Shown here: positions 35,486-43,652 of the stretch, piece after piece
How the letters are laid out: each line of letters begins with the position of its first letter
Numbering within the stretch: position 1 is the stretch's first letter
Origin: Isosphaeraceae bacterium EP7
GTDB taxonomy: Bacteria; Planctomycetota; Planctomycetia; Isosphaerales; Isosphaeraceae
DNA length: 64,000 nt
Assembly (NCBI GenBank): GCA_038400315.1
Contig: CP151667.1
Location: 4,351,174 to 4,415,173 of the forward strand
Reading direction: 5' to 3'
Program-made: the position numbers and the translations under genes
The notes under the pieces: generated by a model
What the model was told of the DNA's origin: nothing
The model's input: only the letters and a program-made list of their open reading frames with translations
Databases searched by the model: none

Positions 35486-36481
35486 CTAGCGTCGGCGTCC
35501 TCGTCGACGCTTCGGCTTGACCTCTGCGTCCGACTCGTCGGCCTCGCGAAGATGGCGGCCGGTTAGCGACACGAAGACATCCTCGAGGCTCACCTGGCGC
35601 GTGTTGAGCCGGGCGAGCTGACGCCCTCGCGCATTCAGGTCTTCGAGCAGGGCCGGGATCGCAAGATGGGGCTTGCCCACGGTCAGGGCGAATCCGTCGG
35701 CCTCGGCACGGCTGGCGAGCACCGTCAGGAGCGGGGCGAATTCCGAGGCCTCGGCGGGGGGGCTTTCGTCCGTCAGGGCGAACTCGACGACGTGCTCTCC
35801 GCCGAGTCTGGAGATGAGGTCGGCGGGCGACCCCAGGGCGATCACCTTCCCTTTGTCCACGATCGCCACCCGGTCGCAGAGCCGCTCGGCCTCGTCCATG
35901 TAGTGCGTGGTCAGCACGGTCGTGCGCCCGCGCTCGTGGAATTCGTTGATCACGTCCCAGAGCTGCCGCCGAGACTGGGGGTCGAGGCCGGTCGTCGGCT
36001 CGTCGAGGAACAGCAATTCCGGGTCGCCCACAAGCGCGATCGCCACCGCGAGCCGCTGCTGCTGGCCGCCGGAGAGGGTCTCGACGAATGCACCCGCCTT
36101 GCCTTCCAGCGAGACACGCCTGAGGGCCTCGATCGGCTCCAGGCCGGAGGGATAGAAGCTGCGGAAGAGGCGGGTGAGCTCCAGGACGGTCTGCTTGTCG
36201 GGGAACCTCGTCTCCTGGAGCGTGACCCCGATCCGGCCCCGAAGCTCCTTCTCGTGCGTCTTCCAGCGTCTTCCCAGCACCTCGACGTCGCCGGAGGTCG
36301 GCTCGTTGAGGCCTTCGAAGATCTCGACGGTGGTCGTCTTGCCCGCGCCGTTGGGGCCGAGGAGGCCGAAGCATTCGCCGACGTAGACCTCAAGGTTTAG
36401 CCCATCAACCGCGTCGACCGGGCCTTCGCGACCTTTGTATCGCTTGCGGAGTTCCTGCACGCGGATGGCGCAATCTGGCAT
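35486..36481 (-). CDS. ABC transporter ATP-binding protein
   Basis: A 331-residue ABC ATPase of the ABC-2/drug-exporter group. Walker A GPNGAGKTT at 42-50, the signature LSGGQQQRL at 136-144, Walker B LLFLDEP at 156-162, and the H-loop TTHYMDEAE near 194. After the ATPase core there is a C-terminal extension of about 110 residues with a DUF4162-like shape, common in ABC-2 exporters (family knowledge), ending in basic [12 protein letters not shown] 36481 begins MPDCAIRVQELRKRYKG; TTG 36490 would add three residues. With the downstream permease it should form a two-gene exporter. Confidence 0.92.
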   Translation of the reverse strand: MPDCAIRVQELRKRYKGREGPVDAVDGLNLEVYVGECFGLLGPNGAGKTTTVEIFEGLNEPTSGDVEVLGRRWKTHEKELRGRIGVTLQETRFPDKQTVLELTRLFRSFYPSGLEPIEALRRVSLEGKAGAFVETLSGGQQQRLAVAIALVGDPELLFLDEPTTGLDPQSRRQLWDVINEFHERGRTTVLTTHYMDEAERLCDRVAIVDKGKVIALGSPADLISRLGGEHVVEFALTDESPPAEASEFAPLLTVLASRAEADGFALTVGKPHLAIPALLEDLNARGRQLARLNTRQVSLEDVFVSLTGRHLREADESDAEVKPKRRRGRRR

Positions 36482-36779
36482 CGTGGGCAAGCTCGCGAGG
36501 TCGGGGCGAGGTGGGGGAGGGGCCCCCAGATTCCCGGACCATCATAACAAGGAATCAGGCGCCCGCCCACCGGCCGGAAGCGGCCGGCTCGCTCAAGCCC
36601 CGGGGCGGATGGCACCGATGAATGACTTGAGCCGAGCGTGCCAGGAGCGGCTGCCGGCAGGCCACCGCCCCTCCCAATCCACGGAGGGGTCGGGCCCGAT
36701 TGACGGTCGTCCCGGGACCAATTCGCCCGGTGCGAACCGAACGTCGGCCGTCGTCCCAGGATGCTGAAGGATTCCATCG

Positions 36780-37934
36780 ATGGACCTAGCCAGGCAAGAT
36801 CGAGCCGCGCACCCATCGGAGGGCCGAGCCGAGTCCGGTCCGCCCGGGGACTTCATCCTCCCCAGCCGGGCCGCCGCACTCGATGCCTGCCGGGCTGCGG
36901 GCGAGGAACGCCTGGGACCGCTGCTCCTGACCGGCGCGGCCGGGGTCGGTAAGTCGTGGCTCTGGCGCCGGATGGCCCGTGGGTTCCCGTCGTTTTTCGG
37001 CGTGATCTCCGTCGACCTGGCACCCAGCGACACTCCGGCCGACTTGCTCAGAGCCATTCTCCACGCTTTGGGAGTCGACTCGAAAGTCTCCGGAGGATGC
37101 AGCCGGCTGGAACTCCACGAGGAACTTTCCCGCAGGTCCGAAGATGGGGAGCGATGGCTGCTCGTCCTTGACGAGGCCCAGAATGGCTGCGACTTCGTGC
37201 TCGAAGAGGCCCGCCTGATGGCCAATCGGCTCGGCGAGGCCGACGGATTCGAGACCCTTCTGCTCGTCGGCCAGCCCCACCTCGCCCATCGACTCAGGGG
37301 GCGATCGCTCCAGGGGTTGAGAAACCGACTCGGGGCCCACCAAACGCTGGGAGCCCTGGACATCGAAGAGGCCGGGTCACTGCTGCGGTCGGCTCGACCC
37401 GGGCTGACCTGGGATCAGGGTGAGATCGACCGACGGCATCGCCTAGCTTCGGGGAATCCGCGTCGGCTGCTCCTCCTGGCCCGGCCAGGGTTGGTCGCGC
37501 CCGCGGGCGTGGCTCGGCTCGCCGAGACCGTGACGGACGAGGCACTCGTCGCGAGATCGCCCTGGGGGCTGTCCTCCAAGCCCCCGTTGAGGGTCGAGGA
37601 TGGCCTGATCGAGGTCGGTTGGTCCTCGGCATCCGAGACAGCAACTCCCGACGCCGAGAACTCGGAACGAGCCGAGCCCGACAAGGCCGCGTCGGGTCAC
37701 TTCCCGGCGGCGACTGGCTGGGATGACTGGGACGACGAGGCCGAGCGAGAATCTGACGATGCCGAGGCCTTGTACGACTCCGAGGAGCGGGCCCGCAAAT
37801 CGGTCGCCACGCAGGAACCGGCCGACGACGGAGTCGAGGCGGAGCTGCCGCTTCTCAGGGCCGAGCCTCAGCACGGCTATGCGCCTTATGGCCCCCTGTT
37901 TTCCAGGCTCAGGCCGGCGCGCGACGCCGAATGA
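36780..37934 (+). CDS. ExeA/MshM-like AAA ATPase with acidic C-terminal tail
   Basis: A 384-residue protein. The AAA_22-type ATPase domain (about 25-260) shows Walker A TGAAGVGKS near 52-59, Walker B LLVLDEAQ near 128-134, and a sensor region NRLGAHQTLGALDIEEAG. ExeA and MshM ATPases help assemble type II secretion or type IV pilus machines (family knowledge). No other secretion gene is next to it. The last 120 residues lack a visible domain and are acidic (DWDDEAERESDDAEA). ATG 36780 is the first usable start. The gene is divergent from the ABC ATPase gene and followed by 419 non-coding bases. Partner unknown. Confidence 0.75.
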   Translation: MDLARQDRAAHPSEGRAESGPPGDFILPSRAAALDACRAAGEERLGPLLLTGAAGVGKSWLWRRMARGFPSFFGVISVDLAPSDTPADLLRAILHALGVDSKVSGGCSRLELHEELSRRSEDGERWLLVLDEAQNGCDFVLEEARLMANRLGEADGFETLLLVGQPHLAHRLRGRSLQGLRNRLGAHQTLGALDIEEAGSLLRSARPGLTWDQGEIDRRHRLASGNPRRLLLLARPGLVAPAGVARLAETVTDEALVARSPWGLSSKPPLRVEDGLIEVGWSSASETATPDAENSERAEPDKAASGHFPAATGWDDWDDEAERESDDAEALYDSEERARKSVATQEPADDGVEAELPLLRAEPQHGYAPYGPLFSRLRPARDAE

Positions 37935-38353
37935 CGTGGGACCGGATTGACCCGCCACGGACGCCCCACAACGGTCGGATCTTTCGCTCAAGTCTCCAAC
38001 CGAGTTCCGCCGAATCCACTCCTGTGATCCCCGATGGTCGATCAGGTCGAAGCGGGGATCGCCTCAGTCCATTCGAGCAGGTGCCGTCCTCTTGGTGCTC
38101 CCAGGACCTTCTTTTCCCGGAGAAGGCTTCGATGACGCCCGTCCTCGCCCCCGGTTTAGGCCGAGGGGGGTACGTCGGACGTCTCGATGAGCGGCACCTG
38201 CTCGATTTCAACCCCATTGCGGCCTATCGGTTCGACGTCGAACCTCGCCCCCTCCCGCCCTATCGTTCCCTCGGCTTGCCGCCGAACGTACGCTTGGCGC
38301 GATGGACCATCTTGCACTAGAATCCGCCGGTTGGGCGGGCGACGCGGACCTCG
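37935..38353. other. 419-base intergenic region upstream of the Dpm1-like gene
   Basis: No gene with family support was found; a short 129-codon frame at 37931-38320 looks like random high-GC frame. The clear feature is a promoter-like pair at 38294-38323, just before the Dpm1-like start. Nothing else stands out. Confidence 0.4.
38294..38323 (+). promoter_or_regulatory. Promoter of the Dpm1-like gene
   Basis: TTGGCG (38294-38299), an 18-base spacer and TAGAAT (38318-38323), with the ATG about 30 bases further on. Both boxes are four or five of six matches, at usable spacing, so this is a good sigma70-like candidate. Confidence 0.5.
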
Positions 38354-39166
38354 ATGTCGGGTCCGTCCCCTTTCGAACTCGAGCGAGTCCCCCCGGCCGT
38401 GCCGCAGACACCTTCGGAACCGGGCCCGCAGCCGCGCCTGCTCATCTCCTTGGCCACGTATAACGAGGCCGGAAATCTCGCGGAACTCGTCGCTGCGATT
38501 CGCCAGAACGTGCCCGACGCGTCGATCCTGATCATCGACGACAACTCGCCCGATGGCACCGGAGCCATCGCCGACGAGCTCAAGGCGTCGATGGACGAGA
38601 TCCACGTCATCCATCGCACGGGCAAGCAGGGGCTGGGCACGGCGATCATCGCGGGAATGCAATACGCGATCGACCGCGGGTTCGACTATTTCCTGAACCT
38701 CGACGCCGATTTCAGCCACCCGCCTCGGTTCATCCCCGCCCTGGTGGAAGGCATGAGCCGCTACGACGTGATGATCGGGTCGCGCTATGTCCCGGGCGGC
38801 GGCGTCGACGGCGACTTCAATTTCCGCCGTAAGTTCATGTCCACCGGCATCAACGTCTGGGCCAGGTGCTTCCTCGGCTTGAAGACGCGAGATAACAGCG
38901 GCTCGTTCCGCTGCTACCGGGTGTCGAAGCTGGCCCTGATCGACTTCACGAAGATCAGGTCACGCGGCTATTCGTTCATGGAAGAGATCCTCTACTGGTG
39001 CCGTGTCGTCGGCTGCACCTTCGGCGAGACGCCGATCATCTTCGAGAATCGCCGCGCCGGCTTCTCCAAGATCAACAAGATGGAAGCCGTCAAGGCGCTC
39101 CAGATCATCGCGCAGATCGGCCTGGAACGGGCCCTCGGCGTCCGGCACGCAACGAAGCAGGCCTGA
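38354..39166 (+). CDS. Dpm1-like polyprenol-phosphate sugar synthase (GT2)
   Basis: A 270-residue GT2 enzyme closest in pattern to dolichol/polyprenol-phosphate mannose synthases. Motifs are SLATYNEAGNL, IIDDNSPDGTG near 60-70, the metal-binding DAD at 117-119 in FLNLDADFSHPP, and SRYVPGGGVDGDFNFRRK. There is no C-terminal membrane domain, so it is a soluble catalytic-type enzyme (family knowledge). The product, a polyprenyl-phosphate sugar, feeds membrane GT39/ArnT-like transferases; a GT39-like gene lies at 46.2-47.8 kb. The sugar is inferred to be a hexose. ATG 38354 lies about 30 bases after a good promoter. Confidence 0.9.
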   Translation: MSGPSPFELERVPPAVPQTPSEPGPQPRLLISLATYNEAGNLAELVAAIRQNVPDASILIIDDNSPDGTGAIADELKASMDEIHVIHRTGKQGLGTAIIAGMQYAIDRGFDYFLNLDADFSHPPRFIPALVEGMSRYDVMIGSRYVPGGGVDGDFNFRRKFMSTGINVWARCFLGLKTRDNSGSFRCYRVSKLALIDFTKIRSRGYSFMEEILYWCRVVGCTFGETPIIFENRRAGFSKINKMEAVKALQIIAQIGLERALGVRHATKQA

Positions 39167-39275
39167 CTCCGCCTGTTCCAGTCTGCCGGCGCATGAAACG
39201 ACGACGCCGGAGCTAGGCCCGGGGCCCGCATCCGGTGTCGACGATTCGATCGATCTCGGGGTTGCGCTGTCCGGA

Positions 39276-39638
39276 TCAGCTAAGGTCGTGCTCGCGCACG
39301 GTCACATAAACTTCCTGGCAGGTCTCGGCGATCTTGTCGCCTAGCCCTTGATGCCGGGTCTCGAGCTGCGCCGAGTACATCGACAGCACCTTGCAGAGGA
39401 AGCTGCCGTGGCAGGGGTCGGCCTCGACGCCGAGCTGCTCGAGTGACTCCTCGATCTGGTCGGCCAGATAGAGCAGGAACTGGGCCTGCCCCTTGACCTC
39501 GGCCAGCGAGCGGGTCAGCTCGGGCGAGGTCGGCATGGCGACCGGCATCGCCGAAGTCGCGGGAGACGGGGCGGAGGGAGCCTCGCGGCCGACGGTCAGC
39601 GGGCCGCCGAGCGATCCCCTTGAAGGCGAGGCATTCAT
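39276..39638 (-). CDS. Small helical protein A, paralogue of its neighbour, unknown
   Basis: A 120-residue protein of unknown function. The first 40 residues are Ser/Pro/Ala-rich; the rest is predicted helical, with ELTRSLAEVKGQAQFLLYLADQ and FLCKVLSMYSAQLETRHQGLGDKI. Over 51 columns (residues 47-97) it lines up without gaps with residues 22-72 of the upstream small protein, with 11 identical positions at a constant 25-residue offset. Its ATG (39636-39638) overlaps the neighbour's stop as ATGA, so the two are translationally coupled. A chaperone or secretion-related role is possible but not shown. Confidence 0.65.
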   Translation of the reverse strand: MNASPSRGSLGGPLTVGREAPSAPSPATSAMPVAMPTSPELTRSLAEVKGQAQFLLYLADQIEESLEQLGVEADPCHGSFLCKVLSMYSAQLETRHQGLGDKIAETCQEVYVTVREHDLS

Positions 39639-39943
39639 GCCGCGTCTCCGTTGTCATACGAGTCTTCGTGCTGGACGTTGACCGACGATTCCAGGGCCCC
39701 GCAGAGCTCGCCGACGAGCCGCATGTTCTCGCACTCGACGGCCAGGTTCGAGGCGTGCATCTCGATCAGCTGACGCAGGAAGATTTGCGTCCCCGCGTCG
39801 GTCTCGTTCTGGAACCGGTCGACATCGGCGACCGCGGCACGTACCAGGTAATCCATGAATTGGAGCTTACCGCGGATCGAGGTGCAAAGCTTTTCGAGGT
39901 GTGCCCGGTCGGTACCTTGGGGCATGGCGGTGACTGATGACAT
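39635..39943 (-). CDS. Small helical protein B, paralogue of its neighbour, unknown
   Basis: A 102-residue helical protein of unknown function: HLEKLCTSIRGKLQFMDYLVRAA, then QIFLRQLIEMHASNL and ENMRLVGELCGALE. It has no signal or membrane segment. I chose ATG 39943, with a GGGGGAG purine tract 11 bases upstream, over the internal ATG at 39925 and over much longer upstream frames. It is the first gene of a two-gene unit, overlapping gene A by four bases. Its core (residues 22-72) is related to gene A, which suggests a tandem duplication, with the two products perhaps forming a heterodimer. Confidence 0.65.
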   Translation of the reverse strand: MSSVTAMPQGTDRAHLEKLCTSIRGKLQFMDYLVRAAVADVDRFQNETDAGTQIFLRQLIEMHASNLAVECENMRLVGELCGALESSVNVQHEDSYDNGDAA

Positions 39944-40256
39944 CCGTATCAGATCTCCCCCGACCCTCTGGGTCGGCTCCAAAGGGAACTGCGCGCGGTT
40001 CGAGGTCCACGCGTGCTCGTCCTGCGGCGACCGGTGCGCCTCCCTTATGCCGAGAGAGTAGCGATCCCGGCCGGTCCGGGCAAGCGCAAACCCCCAGGTC
40101 GGGGTCGTCGGCAACCTGGCCCTCGGTTCCCGGACACCCCCATACCGCGCGTCTCGGGGCGAGGTTACGATGCCAACGTCAACGCCCCGCCGGGCTTCGT
40201 CTCGGCGCGGCAATCCCCGCCGGATCCTCTCCACAACGTACCGGGAGTGATGGACG
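39944..40256. other. 313-base divergent intergenic region
   Basis: No gene is supported between the small-protein pair and the ThuA gene. A 7-bp hairpin CCGACCC-TCT-GGGTCGG lies at 39960-39976, in the leader of the minus-strand pair. No clear promoter boxes were found. GGGAG about 9 bases before 40257 is the ThuA ribosome site. Confidence 0.35.
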
Positions 40257-41180
40257 ATGCAGATCACCCGTCGACAGGCCCTGCTGGCGGCCGCTTCCGC
40301 CGCTCTGGGCGCCGGGGTTACCCGCAGGTCGGTCGCCGCGCCGGCGACCAAGAAGGTCCTCTTCTTCACCAAGAGCTCGGGCTTCCAGCACTCGGTCATC
40401 GCCCGCAAGGGTGACGAACTGTCCCACGCCGAGAAGATCCTGGTCGAGATCGGCAAGGCTGCGGGCTTCGAGGTCGTCCCCAGCAAGGACGGCCGGATGT
40501 TCGACCCCGACAAGATCGGCCAGTTCGACGCCTTCGTCTTCGTCACGACCGGCGACCTGACCACGCCCGGCACCGACAAACAGCCGCCGATGAGCCCCGA
40601 GGGCGAGCAGGCCTTCTACGCCGCGGTCAAGTCGGGCAAGGGCTTCGTCGGCATGCATTGCGCCAGCGACACCTTCGGCCACCACCGTCACCGAGGGGCC
40701 GATGATCCGTTCATCCAGCTCATCGGCGGCGAGTTCTCCGGCCACGGCGCCCAGCAGAAGGCCACCATCCTCGTGAGCGACCCGGCCTTCCCGGGCGCCA
40801 CGGCGTTCGGCGACAAGTCGTTCCAGATCGAGGACGAGTGGTACGCCCAGAAGCACCTCGCCAACGACTTGCACGTCATCCTCACCCAGCAGACCGAGGG
40901 GATGAAGGGCAATGACTACCAGCGCCCCAACTTCCCCCAGACCTGGGCCCGCAAGCACGGCCAGGGGCGCGTCTTCTACACCTCGATGGGCCACCGCGAG
41001 GACGTCTGGGACCGCAAGGAATATCAGGACCTGATCATCCAGGGCCTGAAGTGGGCCACCGGACAGGTTGAGGCCAACATCGAGCCCAACATCTCGACCG
41101 TCACTCCTGAATACGACAAGGTCGCAGGCAAGGGAATCTTCACCCCTGTGGAGAAGGTGTTGAAGAGGGCCGTCAAGTAA
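40257..41180 (+). CDS. ThuA-domain protein, Tat-exported
   Basis: A 307-residue ThuA (trehalose-utilisation type) protein of the class I glutamine-amidotransferase-like fold. Residues 1-29 look like a Tat signal: ITRRQALLAAASAALGAG with Arg5-Arg6. The core has FFTKSSGFQHSV, GKGFVGMHCASDTF, LIGGEFSGHG, DEWYAQKHL and FYTSMGHREDVWD, all usual for the family. ThuA-domain proteins are very common in planctomycetes and are thought to act on sugars outside the cell (family knowledge); the exact reaction is unknown. It stands alone, divergent from the small-protein pair, and ends at a long hairpin. Confidence 0.9.
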   Translation: MQITRRQALLAAASAALGAGVTRRSVAAPATKKVLFFTKSSGFQHSVIARKGDELSHAEKILVEIGKAAGFEVVPSKDGRMFDPDKIGQFDAFVFVTTGDLTTPGTDKQPPMSPEGEQAFYAAVKSGKGFVGMHCASDTFGHHRHRGADDPFIQLIGGEFSGHGAQQKATILVSDPAFPGATAFGDKSFQIEDEWYAQKHLANDLHVILTQQTEGMKGNDYQRPNFPQTWARKHGQGRVFYTSMGHREDVWDRKEYQDLIIQGLKWATGQVEANIEPNISTVTPEYDKVAGKGIFTPVEKVLKRAVK

Positions 41181-41192
41181 TCCGACGTCGAT

Positions 41193-41234
41193 GACTTTCC
41201 ACGCCGGCACGGACCAGGGTCGGCGTGGAAAGTC
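41193..41234. terminator. Perfect 14-bp hairpin between convergent genes
   Basis: GACTTTCCACGCCG (41193-41206) pairs perfectly with CGGCGTGGAAAGTC (41221-41234) around a 14-base loop. It lies 12 bases after the ThuA stop and 41 bases before the convergent amidohydrolase stop, so it can serve both. Confidence 0.6.
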
Positions 41235-41275
41235 CGAATTTCGCCACGCTTTCTTGAATGGCATCAGAGTTCCGG

Positions 41276-42886
41276 TCAGCTCGACGGGCCGTCCGTGGTC
41301 AGGCGAAGGGCCCGGCCCGGCAGGACTCGACGCGGCTTCCCTTCGGCGATCGCGGCGACCCCGTTGACGAAGAGGTAGGCCACACCGGGGGCGTACCGGG
41401 TGGAGTCGTCGAAGGTGGCCGCGTCGCGGAACGTCTTCGGGTCGAAGACCACCAGGTCGGCATAGGCACCCTCGCGGATGACGCCCCGGTCGCGCAGGTG
41501 GAGGATCTCGGCGGGAAGGCCCGAGGATGATCGGACGGCCTGTTCCAGGGTGATGACCTTGTCGTCGAGGGCGTAGCGAATCTTGCGCGGGAAGGTGCCA
41601 TAAACGCGGGGATGGGGCTTGTCCGGGCCACCGGGGACATCGGCCCCGCCGTCGGAGGCCGTGGCCACGTAGTCATGCGTCATGATCTGGCGAACTTCCG
41701 CCTCGTCCATCCCGAAGCTGATCGCCTGGGCCCCTCCGTTCCGCTCGATGTCGAGGACGACCTCCAGCGGTGTCGTCTGTTCCGCGGCGGCAATCTCCAC
41801 GAGATTCTTGCCGACCCGGCCCGGAGCCCTGGCGTAGCGGGCGATCCGGACCGAGGCACCGCCCGAGCGCTGTTCCAGCTCCTTGGAAATCTCGGCTCTG
41901 AGCTTGGCTCCTCGGACGGGGTCGTCGGCAATGCGTCTGAACTCATCGGCGTTGCCCTGGCGGGCCCAATGCGGCACGACCATCGCGGCGAGTCGCGTGC
42001 TTGAGGCGATGTAGGGGTACTGGTCGGCCGTGACGCGCTGACCCTTGGCGCGGGCCGCCTCGATCCGCTCCAACGCCTTGCCGGCCAGGCCCCAGGCCGC
42101 CTTGCCCGATGCCTTCAGGTGCGAGATGTGCACGGGCAGTTTGGCTTCGCGGCCGATCGTCAGGGTCTCGTCGATCGAGTCGAGCAGGGCCGTCCCCTCA
42201 TCTCGCATGTGGCTGGCATAGATCCCGCCGCGTTTGCCGACCACCTTCGCCAGCGAGACCAATTCGGCCGTATCGGCGTACATGCCGGGCACATAGATCA
42301 GGCCGGTGGACATGCCCCAGGCCCCCTGACGCATCGCCTGGTCCACTTTCGAGGCCATGGTTGCCAGCGCCTCGGGGGTCGCCTTCACCTGGGCGTTACC
42401 CAGCACCGACTGGCGGAGGGAGCCATGCGGGATCAGGTGGATGACGTTGGTTCCGGCCCCTTGCTTGTCGACCTCCTTGAGGAAGCCCCCAACGTCGATG
42501 GGCCCGCTGCCGCAGTTGCCGGTGACGATCGTGGTGACCCCCTGGGCCTGATAATTCAGGTTGGGCCGGGTCTTGGGCTGGAGGATCGCCGTGTCGGAGT
42601 GGGTGTGCAGGTCGATGAACCCCGGCGCCACCACCCAGCGCGACGCGTCGATCACCTTCGCACCGGGCACGACCTTGAACGATCCGACCGCGACGATGCG
42701 CTCGCCGAGGATCGCGACATCGGCTCTCTTGCCGGGTGCCCCGGTTCCGTCGACGACGAGGCCCCCCTTCAAGACCACGTCGGCACGGACGGGGGAGGGA
42801 GCGGGCCTGGGCTCGTCTCCTCGCGTACCGAAGGGGGACAGAAGCAGCAACGCACCGAGCCACCAGATCAACGGACGTCGAGCCAC
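41276..42886 (-). CDS. Exported N-acyl-D-amino-acid deacylase-like amidohydrolase
   Basis: About 536 residues. A signal peptide (LIWWLGALLLLSPFGTRGDE) is followed by an amidohydrolase-superfamily fold: DVVLKGGLVVDGTG, the metal-binding GFIDLHTHSD, VTTIVTGNCGSGP, GGIYASHMRDEG and HISHLKASG, all matching D-aminoacylases. The family cleaves N-acyl-D-amino acids or related dipeptides using one or two metal ions (family knowledge). GTG 42886 has GGGAG 8 bases upstream and opens at the signal; GTG 42901 is an alternative. It is convergent with ThuA, and the substrate is inferred. Confidence 0.85.
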   Translation of the reverse strand: MARRPLIWWLGALLLLSPFGTRGDEPRPAPSPVRADVVLKGGLVVDGTGAPGKRADVAILGERIVAVGSFKVVPGAKVIDASRWVVAPGFIDLHTHSDTAILQPKTRPNLNYQAQGVTTIVTGNCGSGPIDVGGFLKEVDKQGAGTNVIHLIPHGSLRQSVLGNAQVKATPEALATMASKVDQAMRQGAWGMSTGLIYVPGMYADTAELVSLAKVVGKRGGIYASHMRDEGTALLDSIDETLTIGREAKLPVHISHLKASGKAAWGLAGKALERIEAARAKGQRVTADQYPYIASSTRLAAMVVPHWARQGNADEFRRIADDPVRGAKLRAEISKELEQRSGGASVRIARYARAPGRVGKNLVEIAAAEQTTPLEVVLDIERNGGAQAISFGMDEAEVRQIMTHDYVATASDGGADVPGGPDKPHPRVYGTFPRKIRYALDDKVITLEQAVRSSSGLPAEILHLRDRGVIREGAYADLVVFDPKTFRDAATFDDSTRYAPGVAYLFVNGVAAIAEGKPRRVLPGRALRLTTDGPSS

Positions 42887-43079
42887 GCTCAAGACTCCCA
42901 CCTCTCAAGGCCCCGGAAGCGGGGCAACACATTTGAGGACGCCCCATGATCGCACGTCGGCCCCCAACGCCCAACCGTCCGATCCGCCCCGAGGCCTTCC
43001 CTCACACGATTGGCCGGGCGTATCCTCGTGGAAGTCGCCGGTAGGATGAAGTCGCACCTCGATCGAGAAGGGATACGCC

Positions 43080-43643
43080 GTGGTGCATTCCATTTCGCGG
43101 GCCAGGATCTCGACGTTGCTCGTCCCGATCCTGATGGGCCTTCTAGCCTCGTTGAATCCAGGCGATAACGCCCGGGCGCAAGGGGTGGTCGCGTTCCAGC
43201 CGGAGATCGACGCCCTTCCCAGCGGCGTCTCCCTACCGGTGACCCCCGTCGTCTCGGCCGACCGTCGCTACGTCCGGCTGGGGATGAATCCGCAGTTCAC
43301 CGACTTCGGCGGGTTCCAGACGTTCCCCGTGCCGGCCGCGGTGGCGGGCGGGAATTCCAGCATGGGGCTGGGGATGAACGGCGGCTTTTCCGGCATGAAC
43401 GGGCCCGAGTCGGCACCCTCGCCGTTGTACGCCCAGGGCCTTGCCGGAGGCGACGCGTTCATGCCCGCGGGGCGATCCTCGACCGACTTGCCGTTCCAGG
43501 CCGCTCGGCCGGTCGTGAGATCCGGGGCTGCTTCCCGGTACTCGACGGCGGCCAGTCCGGTTGACGGCCGACGCCAGCGTCGTAAAGCAGCCCGGACACC
43601 ACTGAAATCCGCCACGTCGACGGCTCGCGTCGGCAGCCGCTGA
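43080..43643 (+). CDS. Small exported protein, unknown
   Basis: A 187-residue protein with a signal peptide (residues about 8-34, cut near ARAQG). The core has VTPVVSADRRYVRLGMNPQFTDFGGFQTFPVPAAVAGG, a stretch I associate from memory with conserved exported planctomycete proteins; the rest is Gly/Met-rich and then basic (RRQRRKAARTPLK). No enzyme motif. GTG 43080 is the start by position before the signal; no good ribosome site is visible. It is convergent with the YfhO-like gene, with 9 bases between the stops. Confidence 0.55.
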   Translation: MVHSISRARISTLLVPILMGLLASLNPGDNARAQGVVAFQPEIDALPSGVSLPVTPVVSADRRYVRLGMNPQFTDFGGFQTFPVPAAVAGGNSSMGLGMNGGFSGMNGPESAPSPLYAQGLAGGDAFMPAGRSSTDLPFQAARPVVRSGAASRYSTAASPVDGRRQRRKAARTPLKSATSTARVGSR

Positions 43644-43652
43644 CCCGTCAAA

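Noticed and set aside
37931-38320. 129-codon frame between the ExeA-like and Dpm1-like genes
   Set aside because: No homologous motif, overlaps a good promoter and has random-looking composition.
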